The notes beneath the pieces are model-generated. The model was not told the DNA's origin. It searched no databases and saw only the letters and a list, made by a program, of their open reading frames with translations. Of a stretch of 64,000 nt of DNA, positions 9,953 to 19,815 are shown piece after piece (position 1 is the first letter of the stretch; every line of letters starts with the position of its first letter). The DNA is from Sphingomonas rhizophila (GTDB lineage: Bacteria > Pseudomonadota > Alphaproteobacteria > Sphingomonadales > Sphingomonadaceae). Where the stretch lies: the NCBI RefSeq assembly GCF_014396585.1, contig NZ_CP060717.1:1302001-1366000 (forward strand). Direction: 5' to 3'. Made by a program: the position numbers and the translations under genes.

Positions 9953-11236
9953 CTAGCGAGCGCCGAAGCCGTTGAGCATCGTCCGGATCGTCTTGAAGAC
10001 GATGAGCACGTCGAGCCACGGTGAAAAATATTTGATGTAGAAGAAGTCGAACTGCAGCTTTTCGATCGTCTGGTCCCGGCCGGCAACGTGCCCCTGATTG
10101 ACCTGCGCCCAACCGGAGATGCCCGGCTTCACGACGAACCGATAGCGGTAGAAGGGAATCTCGACGTAGACGTTCGAAAGAAGCGCGGCCTCGGGACGCG
10201 GACCAATCCAGCTCATCTGGCCAATCAGGATGTTGATGATCTGCGGCAGCTCATCGATTCTCGAGGTTCGCAGCCATTTCCCGATCCTCGTGATGCGGGG
10301 ATCGTCCTGCAGGGTCATCGCGGCCTCGACCGTCGATTCCGCCTTCTCCCCCTGCCACTGCATGGTGCGAAACTTGTAGACGGTGATCGGCTTTCCGCCC
10401 CTGCCCACGCGCTGCTGCAGGAATAGCACCGGCCCCTTGCTATCCAACCTGATGAGCAGCGCGACCACCAGCATCAATGGCGCCACTACTGGAAGCATCG
10501 CCACGGCGAACAGCCAGTCGCCAATGCTCTTGATGTGCGTGTAGATGCGCATCGGCACCAGGCTGCCGAAGCTGTTCTCCGACAGGTGCTCGACATCGAC
10601 CCGTCCGGTCAGCGATTCGGACAACTGCTTAACTTGGAAGACCACCCGCCCCTCGATGGCTGCATCGGCAAGGAAAGCCTCCCACTCGTCGGGCAGGTCC
10701 GCGGCGAAATCGGCTACAATGGCATCGCAGCCGGCGGCTTCGTCCATGTCCGGGCCGCGCATCTCGTACCAATCGACGCTTCGGATTTCGCGAAGCATCC
10801 CGAACTGACCGATCGGCACGACCGCGATCCGCTGGCGAAGCCGGCGTTGCACGGTGATGTACAAGCCGTACGCCCAGACAAGGTGGACCACATAGCCCGT
10901 CACCATCGCCACACGGTCGTAGGGCAGTCTGGCCATCAGCATGACGATGAGGACCGACAGATGCGCGAAGGTGATCGCCGGAAGAAGCACCGCGCCGGCG
11001 CGTGTACCCGGATAGGGCTGCAGGCTGATCCGCATCCACACCGCCAGGATGACCGCGACGGCGTTGGCGATCAGCGACGCATAGGTGGAGGGTTCATTGA
11101 CGCCGACCTGGAGCAGCGAGAAGCGTAGGCCTAGCGGAACCAGCGGGACGAGGATCAGCGCCCCCGCCGCGGCGAAGCGGATACGGGTAAACAGCGATCG
11201 CTGGGTGCGGTTTGCCGGAAGCGGGTTGTGAAGCAT
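9953..11236 (-). CDS. Undecaprenyl-phosphate sugar-1-phosphate transferase (exopolysaccharide priming)
   Basis: Polyisoprenyl-phosphate hexose-1-phosphate transferase that loads the first sugar of an exopolysaccharide repeat onto the lipid carrier in the inner membrane. The 427 residues have four N-terminal membrane helices (residues 20-145), a cytosolic middle, another hydrophobic segment (WLFAVAMLPVVAPLMLVVAL), and the catalytic bac_transf domain with QQRVGRGGKPITVYKFRTM, LRTSRIDELPQIINIL, SWIGPRPE, PFYRYRFVVKPGISGWAQVN and the closing DFFYIKYFSPWLDVLIVFKT. Downstream of ugd on the same strand with a 99-base gap, so the pair belongs to polysaccharide synthesis. Confidence 0.9.
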   Translation of the reverse strand: MLHNPLPANRTQRSLFTRIRFAAAGALILVPLVPLGLRFSLLQVGVNEPSTYASLIANAVAVILAVWMRISLQPYPGTRAGAVLLPAITFAHLSVLIVMLMARLPYDRVAMVTGYVVHLVWAYGLYITVQRRLRQRIAVVPIGQFGMLREIRSVDWYEMRGPDMDEAAGCDAIVADFAADLPDEWEAFLADAAIEGRVVFQVKQLSESLTGRVDVEHLSENSFGSLVPMRIYTHIKSIGDWLFAVAMLPVVAPLMLVVALLIRLDSKGPVLFLQQRVGRGGKPITVYKFRTMQWQGEKAESTVEAAMTLQDDPRITRIGKWLRTSRIDELPQIINILIGQMSWIGPRPEAALLSNVYVEIPFYRYRFVVKPGISGWAQVNQGHVAGRDQTIEKLQFDFFYIKYFSPWLDVLIVFKTIRTMLNGFGAR

Positions 11237-11335
11237 CGGCCTTACACCGACCGCTCGATGTTATGGGCGCTCAAGCCTCGTTCCACCACTCACCCCACGC
11301 GTCCGAGCCCGCCAGGATCTTCCGAAACGGACCGA

Positions 11336-12645
11336 TCAGGGGCGGCCGCGACCGATCCCGCGATAGGATAGTCCGGCTCGTTCGGCTTCTACGCGGTCGT
11401 AGATATTGCGCAAGTCGATCAACAATTTGCCGCGCATCGTCTTGGCGATCGCCGCTAGGTCCAGCGCCCGGAATTGGTCCCATTCGGTGGCGATGACGAT
11501 GGCGTCTGCACCTTCCGCAACCGCTTCCGCCGTCTCGGCGTAGGCGATCGCCGGAAGAAGCGGCTCGGCCTGCTCACGGCCGACCGGGTCGAAGGCAATC
11601 ACGTCGGCACCGCCATCGACGAGGCCTTTCACGAGCGGGATCGCCGGGGAATCGCGCATGTCGTCGGTGTTGGGCTTGAATGTCAGGCCAAGCACGCCGA
11701 CTCGCTTGCCCGCCAGGCTGCCGCCCAGCGCCTCGGCAACGCGCCCCGCCATCGCTTCCTTGCGGCGGTCGTTGACCTCGACCACGGTCGAAATGATCCG
11801 CTGCTCGACGCCGACATCTTCGGCCGTGTGCAGCAGCGCCAGCGTGTCCTTGGGGAAGCAACTGCCGCCGTAGCCGGGGCCGGGATGCAGGAACTTCGGC
11901 CCGATGCGATTGTCGAGACCGATCCCCGCGATAGGTCCTGCACGTCGGCGCCGACCGCTTCGCACAGGTCAGCCATCTCGTTGATGAAGCTGATCTTCAT
12001 CGCCAGGAAGCCGTTGGCGGCGTATTTGGTCAACTCGGCTGTCCGCCGTGACGTCGTCAGGATCGGCGCCTGATTGAGGAACAGCGGGCGGTAGATTTCC
12101 TTGAGCACGGTCTCGGCGCGCTCGTCCTCGACCCCGATGATGATCCGATCGGGGATCTTGAAGTCGCGGATGGCGGCGCCTTCGCGGAGGAATTCCGGAT
12201 TGGACGCGACCGAACAGCCCTCCGGGGCGCCGTGTTCCTTCAGGAGCCTCTCGACCTCGTCACCCGTCCCTACCGGCACGGTCGACTTGGTGATCACTAC
12301 CGCGGGCGCCTTGAGGGCTCCGGCTAGCTCCTTGACCGCGGCGTAGACGAAGCTGAGGTCGGCATGGCCGTCACCGCGCCGCGACGGCGTTCCGACCGCC
12401 AGGAAGACGGCTTCCGCGCCTTCGACGCCTTCCGCGAGGTTGGTGGTGAAGCTCAGGCGCCCGCGCTTCGCATTGGCGTTGACCAGCGTGTCGAGGCCCG
12501 GCTCCCAGATCGGCAAGCGGCCTTCCTTAAGGCCGGCGATCTTCTTCTCATCCTTGTCGATACACACGACCTGGTGGCCAAAGTCGGCGAAGCAGGCGCC
12601 GGAAACAAGACCGACATAGCCGGTACCAATCATCGCGATACGCAT
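11336..12645 (-). CDS. UDP-glucose 6-dehydrogenase (frameshifted)
   Basis: NAD-dependent four-electron oxidation of UDP-glucose to UDP-glucuronate, a precursor for acidic exopolysaccharide. The N-terminal Rossmann domain opens MRIAMIGTGYVGLVSGACFA, with SNPEFLREGAA and the ELTKYAANGFLAMKISFINE helix. The C-terminal part has the catalytic Cys in GPGYGGSCFPKD, then VGVLGLTFKPNTDDMRDSP and IATEWDQFRAL. The two parts are in different frames. One added base in the CCCC at 11924-11927 makes DVQDLSRGIGLDNRIGPKFL continuous and the protein 436 residues, the family length. Confidence 0.92.
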
Positions 12646-12802
12646 CAGGTCTGGGTCCGTTCAAACGCCAAGGAAAGTCGCTGCCCAATAATCGGTGGGG
12701 GTCGGCAGCGCCACCCCTTCGCAAGCCGGTCAGCACGTCGTGGCACAAGCGATTGTCATGCCTCGCTTTCGCCGCAGAATTCGGATAAGGGGCCCGCCTC
12801 CC

Positions 12803-14149
12803 ATGGCTACTACCCTTCCCTCCCCGCCGCGCGTCGGCATGGTTTCGCTCGGCTGTCCCAAGGCGCTGGTCGACAGCGAACGCATCCTCACCAAGCTTCG
12901 CGCCGACGGCTACGAGATGTCGCCCGACTATGCCGGCGCCGACGTCGTGCTCGTCAACACCTGCGGCTTTCTCGATTCCGCGAAGGAAGAAAGCCTCGAA
13001 GCGATCGGGGAGGCAATTGCCGAGAACGGCCGCGTCGTCGTCACCGGCTGTATGGGCAAGGAGGCCGACGTCATCCGCGCCCGCTTCCCGGACGTGCTGG
13101 CCATCACCGGACCCCAGCAATATGAGGACGTGGTCGCCGCGGTCCACGAGGCCGCTCCACCAGTGCCCAACGCCTACCTTGACTTGGTACCGGAAGCGGG
13201 CCTCAAGCTGACGCCGCGCCACTACAGCTATCTGAAGATTTCAGAGGGCTGCAACCACCGCTGCGCCTTCTGCATCATCCCGTCGATCCGCGGCGACCTG
13301 GCCAGCCGGCGCCCCGACGCAATCCTCCGCGAGGCCGAAAAGCTGGTTGCGGCGGGAACCAGGGAACTGCTGGTCATCAGCCAGGACACCAGCGCCTACG
13401 GCCTCGACCTCAGGCACGCCTCCTACCCGCTCAAGAACGGCGGCGAAGTGCGCGCGCACATGACCGACCTGGCCCGCGAGCTTGGCCGGCTGCGCACCCC
13501 GGAGGGCGAACAGCCGTGGGTTCGACTGCACTATGTGTACCCCTATCCGCATGTGGACAGCGTCATCCCGCTGATGGCCGAGGGGCTGGTCCTTCCCTAC
13601 CTGGACATCCCGTTCCAGCACGCCAGTCCGCGCGTCCTGAAGGCGATGCGTCGACCGGCCAATGAAGCGAGAGTGCTCGAACGGCTTCGCAACTGGCGCG
13701 CCGAAGTGCCTGATATCGCCATCCGTTCATCTTTCGTCGTGGGCTTTCCCGGGGAGACCGAGGAAGATTTCCAGTACCTGCTCGACTGGCTGACCGAAGC
13801 GCAGCTCGACCGCGTCGGTGCGTTCCGTTTCGAGCCGGTCGAGGGTGCCGCCGCGAACAACCTGCCCGATCCGGTGCCGGAGGAGGTTAAGGAAGAGCGC
13901 TATGCCCGGATCATGGAACTGACGGCACGGATCAGTACGGACAAGCTGGCGGCCAAGGTCGGCAAGACGGTCGACGTGCTGATCGACGCGGTCGACGGCG
14001 AAGGCGCGACCGGCCGAAGCAAGGCCGATGCGCCGGAGATCGATGGCGAGGTCCACCTGCGCGATGCAGGACATCTCAAGCCCGGCGATTTCGCCCGCGT
14101 GCTGGTCGAGGACAGCGACGAGCACGACCTTTACGGGGTCGCCGTCTAG
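12803..14149 (+). CDS. rimO: Ribosomal protein S12 methylthiotransferase
   Basis: Radical SAM enzyme that adds a methylthio group to an aspartate of ribosomal protein S12. From the ATG at 12803 it has 448 residues: the UPF0004 domain binding the auxiliary cluster ([21 protein letters not shown] give three cysteines), the radical [14 protein letters not shown] motif, the RimO-specific wording [11 protein letters not shown] and [11 protein letters not shown], and a TRAM domain ending DLYGVAV. The window's first in-frame start (12695) adds 36 residues unlike the family. Its 3' end overlaps the convergent ion-channel gene by 4 bases. Confidence 0.95.
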   Translation: MATTLPSPPRVGMVSLGCPKALVDSERILTKLRADGYEMSPDYAGADVVLVNTCGFLDSAKEESLEAIGEAIAENGRVVVTGCMGKEADVIRARFPDVLAITGPQQYEDVVAAVHEAAPPVPNAYLDLVPEAGLKLTPRHYSYLKISEGCNHRCAFCIIPSIRGDLASRRPDAILREAEKLVAAGTRELLVISQDTSAYGLDLRHASYPLKNGGEVRAHMTDLARELGRLRTPEGEQPWVRLHYVYPYPHVDSVIPLMAEGLVLPYLDIPFQHASPRVLKAMRRPANEARVLERLRNWRAEVPDIAIRSSFVVGFPGETEEDFQYLLDWLTEAQLDRVGAFRFEPVEGAAANNLPDPVPEEVKEERYARIMELTARISTDKLAAKVGKTVDVLIDAVDGEGATGRSKADAPEIDGEVHLRDAGHLKPGDFARVLVEDSDEHDLYGVAV

Positions 14150-15179
14150 AGGTTGGCGGCGGCCTTCGGGAGGGTCGGCACGACTTCGATAATGAGGTCG
14201 CCCGCCTTGAGCTCGGCGGCCTCGCGATCCCACGGGGAAAAATGCAGCGTGCCGCGATGGATGCGCACGCCCTGCCCGTCGCAGACGTCCTGAAGCGACC
14301 GTCCGACCTCGTGCGGCGCGACCAGGCGCTCGCGGATGGAAACGTCGCCCTCCGTGGTGACAAGGTCGGCAATGTAGTCGGCCACGTGCGTCCCTTCGCT
14401 TGACCGCGCAAGCAAAAGTCCGGCGAAGCTTACCGGATTGACGACGACATCGGCGCCCGCCTGCCGCGCGAGGCTTTCATTGTCGGCAGCGCGCACCGTG
14501 ACCGCTATCCGAAGCTTCGGGCCAGGTGGCGAGCCGTTAGAACGATCAGGATCGATGAGTCGTCCCGCCCGGAACTAACGACCATCGACGCCGCGCGCTC
14601 GATGTGGACGGCCGCCAGGATTTCATCCCTGCTGGCGTCGCCGCGGATCGTCGCCGCGCCCGCGGCGCGTGCCGCCTGGATCGCTTCTTCCTCGCAATCG
14701 ATGACCACGACATTCTTGATGTCGGCGCCGCTCGCGACCAATTCTTCAAGCGCCTTGCGGCCGCTGTGGCCGAATCCTGCAAGCACGATGTGGCCGCGCA
14801 AGCCCCGCTGGATATTCTTCATTCGCAATTTCTCCCAGCCCCGCTTGAACAGGAAATCGAACGCCGTCCCCAGGAAGATGAGCCACAGGAAAACCCGGAT
14901 CGGCGTGATCAGGAAGGCATCGACCAGCCGCGCCCGATCGGTGACCGGCACGATGTCGCCATAGCCGACCGTCGTCACGGTAATCATCGTGAAGTACAGG
15001 ATGTCGCTGAAAGACAGATGGCCGTCGATATTATCGCGCAGGCCGTCCCGATCGAGCCACAGCAACGCAAACGCGAGGAAAATCAGCCCGAATGCGAAGG
15101 CCACGCGAATCCACAGCCCGCGCCATTCGCTGCTATGGGCCCGGCGCGTCAGCGGCGGCAGGTCAACGCGCTTCAACAC
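14146..15179 (-). CDS. Potassium channel protein with RCK/TrkA domain (frameshifted)
   Basis: Two-helix potassium channel with a cytosolic RCK gate. The order is: helix 1 ([20 protein letters not shown]), pore loop and filter TVTTVGYGD, helix 2 ([20 protein letters not shown]), then a TrkA-N Rossmann domain ([20 protein letters not shown]) and a TrkA-C domain ([19 protein letters not shown]). The frame breaks in the Rossmann domain. Adding one G to GGG 14519-14521 joins [20 protein letters not shown] and yields 344 residues. The GTG at 15179 ([10 protein letters not shown]) is the best start. It is divergent from the serine hydrolase at 15245. Confidence 0.87.
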
Positions 15180-15244
15180 CGGCGGGTGATGGCACAGCGG
15201 CGCCGCGCTTGCCAAGGCGGCGACGGTGGCTAGTCTCCCTGTCC

Positions 15245-16633
15245 ATGCATAAGCCCCTGCTAGCGCTGACCGCGCTCTTCGCCGCCGCACCGCTCCAGGC
15301 CCAGCCGATCACGGCCGCCGAACAGGCGCAGATCGACAAGGTCGTGAGCGATACGCTCGATCACTATTCGGTCCCGTCGGCATCGATCGCCATCGTTCGC
15401 GACGGCAAGATCGTGCTGGCCAAGGCCTACGGCAAGGCGTCGGAGACCATTCCGGTGGCGCGCCCCGACCTGCCCTACCAGATTGCGTCGAACAGCAAGC
15501 AGTTCACCGCGATGGCGATGTTGCTGCTGGAGGATGACGGCAAGCTCGACCTCGATGACAAGGTCGCCAAATATGTCCCCGGAATCAGCGGCGCCGACCG
15601 GATCACGCTTCGCCAACTGCTCGATCACACCTCCGGCCTCCAGGATTATTGGCCGCAGGATTTCAGCTTCCCCGACATGGCGCGGCCGACAACGCCCCAA
15701 GGCATCGTCGACAAGTGGGCCAAGAAGCCGCTCGACTTCCAGCCGGGCGACCAGTGGCAATATTCGAACACCGCCTATGTCGTTGCCGGCATGGTCATTG
15801 AGAAAGTGTCGGGCGAACCGCTCTTCGCCTTCCTCAAGCGCCGGATTTTCACGCCGCTCGGGATGACCAGCGTCGAGGATATGGACAGGACGAACGGGCC
15901 GCGGTTCCCGCAAGGATATGGTCGCAATGCGCTCGGCCCCGTCCGGCCCGTGACCCCGCCAGCGCCCGGCTGGCTCTACGCCGCCGGCGAACTGTCGATG
16001 AGCGCGACCGACCTCGCCAAGTGGAATATCGCCCGGATCAATCGCGCCGTCCTTCCGCGTGACGATTGGGAAGAGCAGGAGGTGACCACAAAGCTCAACA
16101 GCGGGAAGGACAGCGGCTACGGGCTCGGAGTCTTCGTCCGTGACAGCAACGGACGCCGCATCGTCAGCCACGGCGGTGAATCGGTCGGATTCCTGTCGGC
16201 CAGTAACGTTTACCCGAACGAGCGCGCCTCGATCGTCGTCCTGACCAACAGTTGGTCGGGCGCGGCCTATGGCGCGATCGCGCGCCAGCTGTCGCAGATC
16301 GTCCTGCCCAAGGCGCAGGCGGCACAAGGCGCAGCGCTGACCCGTGCACGAACGGTCTACGACCAGCTTCGGCGAGGAACGCTCGACCGACAGCTCCTGA
16401 CGGCCAACGCCAACTACTACTTCACCCCCCAGGTCCAGGCCGACTTCCGCACCAGCCTTGGACCGCTTGGAGAGCCGACTGCCTTCGAAGCGGATGGCAA
16501 CGAGGTCCTGCGTGGCGGCTTCGTGATCCAAAGCTATGCGATCAAGTATCCGGGGCGAACGCTGTCCCTTTCGACGTTCCGGGAGCCCGGCGAGAACGGC
16601 CGGATCGAGCAATTCCTGGTGTCGCCCGAATGA
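15245..16633 (+). CDS. Beta-lactamase-related serine hydrolase (class C / PBP type)
   Basis: A secreted 462-residue serine hydrolase of the beta-lactamase/transpeptidase-like family, with a signal peptide (MHKPLLALTALFAAAPLQA-QP). It has the catalytic tetrad SNSK (in QIASNSKQFTAMAMLLLED), the Y-x-N triad YSNTAY, and an H-x-G third motif (SHGGESVGFLSAS). After the catalytic domain, from about residue 360, comes a C-terminal beta-rich extension (TANANYYFTPQVQADFRTSL). Proteins like this include esterases, D-peptidases and lactamases, and the substrate cannot be told. Its stop overlaps the start of the M17 peptidase (ATGA), so the two are co-translated. Confidence 0.88.
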   Translation: MHKPLLALTALFAAAPLQAQPITAAEQAQIDKVVSDTLDHYSVPSASIAIVRDGKIVLAKAYGKASETIPVARPDLPYQIASNSKQFTAMAMLLLEDDGKLDLDDKVAKYVPGISGADRITLRQLLDHTSGLQDYWPQDFSFPDMARPTTPQGIVDKWAKKPLDFQPGDQWQYSNTAYVVAGMVIEKVSGEPLFAFLKRRIFTPLGMTSVEDMDRTNGPRFPQGYGRNALGPVRPVTPPAPGWLYAAGELSMSATDLAKWNIARINRAVLPRDDWEEQEVTTKLNSGKDSGYGLGVFVRDSNGRRIVSHGGESVGFLSASNVYPNERASIVVLTNSWSGAAYGAIARQLSQIVLPKAQAAQGAALTRARTVYDQLRRGTLDRQLLTANANYYFTPQVQADFRTSLGPLGEPTAFEADGNEVLRGGFVIQSYAIKYPGRTLSLSTFREPGENGRIEQFLVSPE

Positions 16634-18026
16634 CCGATCTTGCGACGCTGCTGAAGCCTGACCGCGGCGAGCCCGCGCACACCATCCACCTGGTCGACAA
16701 GGACAGCGCAGCCGACTGGATGAAGCACCAGTCCGCGCCGCGTCGCGCCTTGCTGGAGGCGGCACGATTCGACGGCAAGACCGGATACCAGTTCGTCATC
16801 CTTCCCGGCGCATCCCATGAGCGGTTCGACGTCGTCAGCGCGGTCGCGAACCGCACGGAATTGTCGCCGTGGTGCCTCGCCAAGCTGGCCGAAGCGTTGC
16901 CCGAAGGCACGTATCGGCTTGCGGAAGGCGAGCCAGGCCCCGCCGCCCTCGGCTGGTTGTTGGCCCAGCACCGGTTCGACGAATACAAGTCAAAGCCCAA
17001 GCCCGTCGCCGGCCCGCGCGTCCTGCTGAGCCCCGCTGCAGCCGCGATCGAGCCAACGATCCGGCAGGCGGAAGCGACCGCGATGGTCCGCGACTTGGTC
17101 GACACGCCCGCCGCCGACCTCGGGCCCGCCGAGTTGGAGGCAGCCGCCCGCGCGCTCGGCGAGGAAATGGGGGCCCGGGTCGATGTCACCCACGGCGATG
17201 CCATCACCCGCGACTATCCGATGATTGCCGCCGTCGGTGCCGGAGCCGCGCCGGGCCGCACCCCCCGGCTCATCGAACTTCACTGGGGCAAGGACAACGC
17301 GCCACGGGTCGCCGTCATCGGCAAGGGCGTGTGCTTCGACAGCGGCGGCCTCAATATCAAGTCTGCGGGCGGTATGCGCCTGATGAAGAAGGACATGGGC
17401 GGTGCGGCGCATGCGCTGGCCCTCGCCCGACTGATTATCGGCGCCCGGCTCCCCGTCCGGCTGCACGTGCTGGTGCCGGCGGTCGAGAATAGCGTGTCCG
17501 CAACGTCTTTCCGCCGGGTGACGTTATCGACAGCCGTCTGGGCCTCAAGGTCGAGATCGACAACACCGATGCCGAGGGCCGGCTTGTCTTGGGCGACGCG
17601 CTGGCCAAGGCTGGGGAATCCGGTCCGGCGGTGATCATCGACTTCGCAACGCTGACCGGCGCCGCGCGCGTTGCCCTTGGGCCCGATCTTCCAGCGATGT
17701 TCGCCAATGACGAAGACCTCGCCGCCGATCTTACCGCGGCCTCCCAGTCCGTCAGTGACCCGATCTGGCGGATGCCGTTATGGGATCCCTATGCCGAAAT
17801 GCTGAAGTCGGACCTCGCCGATTTGGTCAATTCGGCCGACTCACCGATGGCGGGCGCCGTCACCGCGGCGCTGTTCCTGAAGCGGTTCGTGCCGGAGGAC
17901 GCGGCGTGGGCGCATTTCGATACCTTCGCCTGGCGATCCGCCGCGAAGCCGGGTCGCCCGAAGGGCGGCGACGCGCTCGGCCTGCGCGCCACCTTTGCCA
18001 TGCTGGAAGCGCGTTTCGGAAGGTAA
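16630..18026 (+). CDS. Leucyl aminopeptidase family (M17) peptidase, frameshifted
   Basis: Cytosolic di-zinc aminopeptidase. It starts at the ATG overlapping the previous stop. The metal and substrate motifs of M17 are present: VAVIGKGVCFDSGGLNIK, MKKDMGGAAHALALA, and, in the second frame, NTDAEGRLVLGDAL (the NTDAEGR signature). The frame breaks at about 17500-17514, where three small indels seem to cluster: a lost G at 17500, an extra T in 17508-17510, and a lost C near 17513. Corrected, it reads ENSVSGNVFRPGDVIDSR and gives 465 residues. The C-terminus (FDTFAWRSAAKPGRPKGGDA) is typical of the alphaproteobacterial branch. Confidence 0.88.
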
Positions 18027-18148
18027 CCTCGCGCTCAACTGCCGCCGAATAGGCCGAAATTTTCGATGAAATTCATTGTCTTTACGCAACCAAAGGTGCG
18101 CGTGACGGGTTTCTTCTTTCAAACGCGACGAAAGAGGATTTCCGGTCA

Positions 18149-18550
18149 ATGGGCGACACTTCGCTGACAGGATGGATGCGCGCCTTGATCGGCTATGTTC
18201 GGTCCGGTGAGCCCGACCTGACCAATCGACAGATGGCCCTCCTGATGCTCGTTTATCTTACTCCGGGACCCCATACGGTCCGTGGCCTCGCCGCGCTGCT
18301 GGGCGTGTCGAAGCCGGTCGTCACTCGCGCCTTGAATACCTTGGGCAGCCTCGGCTATCTGCGCCGCGAACGAGATCAGGACGACCGTCGTAACGTGTTC
18401 GTCGTCCGCACCAACGACGGGAAAAGCTTCCTTGACGGTTTCCAGCGCTATCTTCGGGCTGACGTGTCCGTCCCAGCCGCCGCGCAAGGCGGAGACGGGG
18501 CACGAACGACCGCTAGTGCCGCCCGCGAGCCCGCCTTCGCCCAAGGTTGA
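18149..18550 (+). CDS. MarR-family transcriptional regulator
   Basis: A 133-residue winged-helix regulator. The N-terminal helix MGDTSLTGWMRALIGYVRSG leads to the DNA-binding core TVRGLAALLGVSKPVVTRAL, then the wing LGYLRRERDQDDRRNVFVVR and a short C-terminal helix (FLDGFQRYLRA). The last 30 residues look unlike the family and overlap the next gene. With one base missing near 18465 the frame would end at TAG 18514-18516, exactly at the next start, so the end is uncertain. It is 122 bases downstream of the peptidase and probably starts its own transcript with the SH3 gene. Confidence 0.78.
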   Translation: MGDTSLTGWMRALIGYVRSGEPDLTNRQMALLMLVYLTPGPHTVRGLAALLGVSKPVVTRALNTLGSLGYLRRERDQDDRRNVFVVRTNDGKSFLDGFQRYLRADVSVPAAAQGGDGARTTASAAREPAFAQG

Positions 18551-18851
18551 GGGATTTGCCCTCTCAGGCGTCTCGAACCTGCCCGACCCACTGACGCACG
18601 CGTATCGCAAGGACCTCGCCGACGCCGCCCTGGCCGGCCGGGTCATCGCCTCGCATTACGCCGAGCCGCTCAACCGCCGCTTGGTGAAGGATGCAGTGCT
18701 GTGGCTGGCCGACGACGAGACTTCGGAGCAGATCGACACCCTTCCAGCCGGAAGCCATCTTCGGATGCTCGATTGCAGCCGGGGTTGGGCCTGGGGCTAT
18801 GCGCCCGACGGCCGGGTGGGATACGTCCGCGCCGAGGCGATCGGCTGCTAG
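18516..18851 (+). CDS. SH3-domain protein
   Basis: From the GTG at 18516 this is 111 residues with one bacterial SH3-like domain: LPDPLTHAYRKDLADAAL, GRVIASHYAEPLNRRLVKDA, ending GWAWGYAPDGRVGYVRAEAI. The arrangement matches the first SH3 module of alphaproteobacterial NlpC/P60 cell-wall peptidases, but no catalytic Cys/His domain follows because the stop comes straight after the module. It probably binds peptidoglycan or a partner protein. The start is uncertain; the open frame extends back to 18432 inside the MarR gene. It overlaps that regulator and is likely its operon partner. Confidence 0.68.
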   Translation: MPPASPPSPKVEGFALSGVSNLPDPLTHAYRKDLADAALAGRVIASHYAEPLNRRLVKDAVLWLADDETSEQIDTLPAGSHLRMLDCSRGWAWGYAPDGRVGYVRAEAIGC

Positions 18852-18852
18852 C

Positions 18853-19815
18853 CTACATCTCGCCGCGAGCTCGGCGGATGGCATACCATTTCTGCACGTT
18901 TGCGTTGTGCTCGGCGAGGGTGTCGGCGAAGACATGGCCGCCGGTCCCATCGGCGACGAAATAGAGCGCCTTGGTGGGTGCGGGATTGAGGACCGCAGCG
19001 ATGCTGTCCTTGCCCGGGTTGGCAATCGGACCGGCGGGAAGGCCGGGTTCCCGATAGGTGTTGTAGCCGGTGATCGCGTTCAGTTCTGACCGCTTGATCC
19101 GCCGGCCAAGCGGCTTCCCCTTGGTGATCGGATAGATGACGGTGGGGTCGGCATCGAGCTTCATGCCAATCTTCAGCCGGTTGCAGTAAACACCGGCAAC
19201 CTGTCGCCGCTCGGAGGCCTTGCCAGTCTCCTTTTCGACAATCGACGCCAGGGTCAGTGCCTGTTGCGGGGTGGCGACGGGACAGTCGCCCTTTCGCGCC
19301 GCCCACAGCGAGGCCAGCGTCTTGTCCATCGCATCGGTCATGCGCTTGGCGACGGCAGCGCGGCTCTCCCCCGCTTGCCAGTCGTAGCTATTTGGAAGGA
19401 CGCTTCCTTCCGCCGGCAACGGCGCCGCGCCGGTCAACTCCTTCACCGCCGCCAGCTTTTCCTGCACCAGGATCGACGGCATGCCTTCCGGGATGGTGAT
19501 CAGCCGGGTCGCCGGCCGGCCGTGCTGCAATATGTCGAGGATGCCCGCTGCGCTTGTCCCGGGGGGAATTTCGAACTCGCCGGCCTGGACCGGGTCGGAT
19601 GACCCCAACAGCCTGGCCATCGCCCGGAACGTCGTCTCGTTGCCCGGAATCAGGCCGGCCTGGTCGAGCTGCCTTGCGACCGAGGAGAGCGTGGCACCTT
19701 CCTTGATCGCAATCCGCTGAGCGCCGGACTTCGGCCCGGCGCTGAACCAGAACAGGAAGATGACCGCCAGCGCCGCGACCAGGGCGACGATGACGAGGCC
19801 GATGAGTTTCCTCAC
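18853..19815 (-). CDS. mltG: Endolytic murein transglycosylase
   Basis: Inner-membrane lytic transglycosylase (YceG family) that cuts nascent glycan strands and sets their length. The 320 residues have one N-terminal helix (LIGLVIVALVAALAVIFLFW), a LysM-like part (IKEGATLSSVARQLDQAGLI), and the catalytic domain with the essential Glu in LASIVEKETG, then VYCNRLKIGMKLDADPTVIY and YNTYREPGLPAGPIANPG. It starts with GTG, overlapping the fabF stop (GTGA), so it is the third gene of acpP-fabF-mltG, a common order in alphaproteobacteria. Confidence 0.94.
   Translation of the reverse strand: MRKLIGLVIVALVAALAVIFLFWFSAGPKSGAQRIAIKEGATLSSVARQLDQAGLIPGNETTFRAMARLLGSSDPVQAGEFEIPPGTSAAGILDILQHGRPATRLITIPEGMPSILVQEKLAAVKELTGAAPLPAEGSVLPNSYDWQAGESRAAVAKRMTDAMDKTLASLWAARKGDCPVATPQQALTLASIVEKETGKASERRQVAGVYCNRLKIGMKLDADPTVIYPITKGKPLGRRIKRSELNAITGYNTYREPGLPAGPIANPGKDSIAAVLNPAPTKALYFVADGTGGHVFADTLAEHNANVQKWYAIRRARGEM

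Noticed and set aside
15260..16765. A 501-codon reverse frame across the serine hydrolase
   Set aside because: The sense strand has signal peptide, SxxK, YxN and HxG motifs, while the antisense translation is Arg-rich and featureless.
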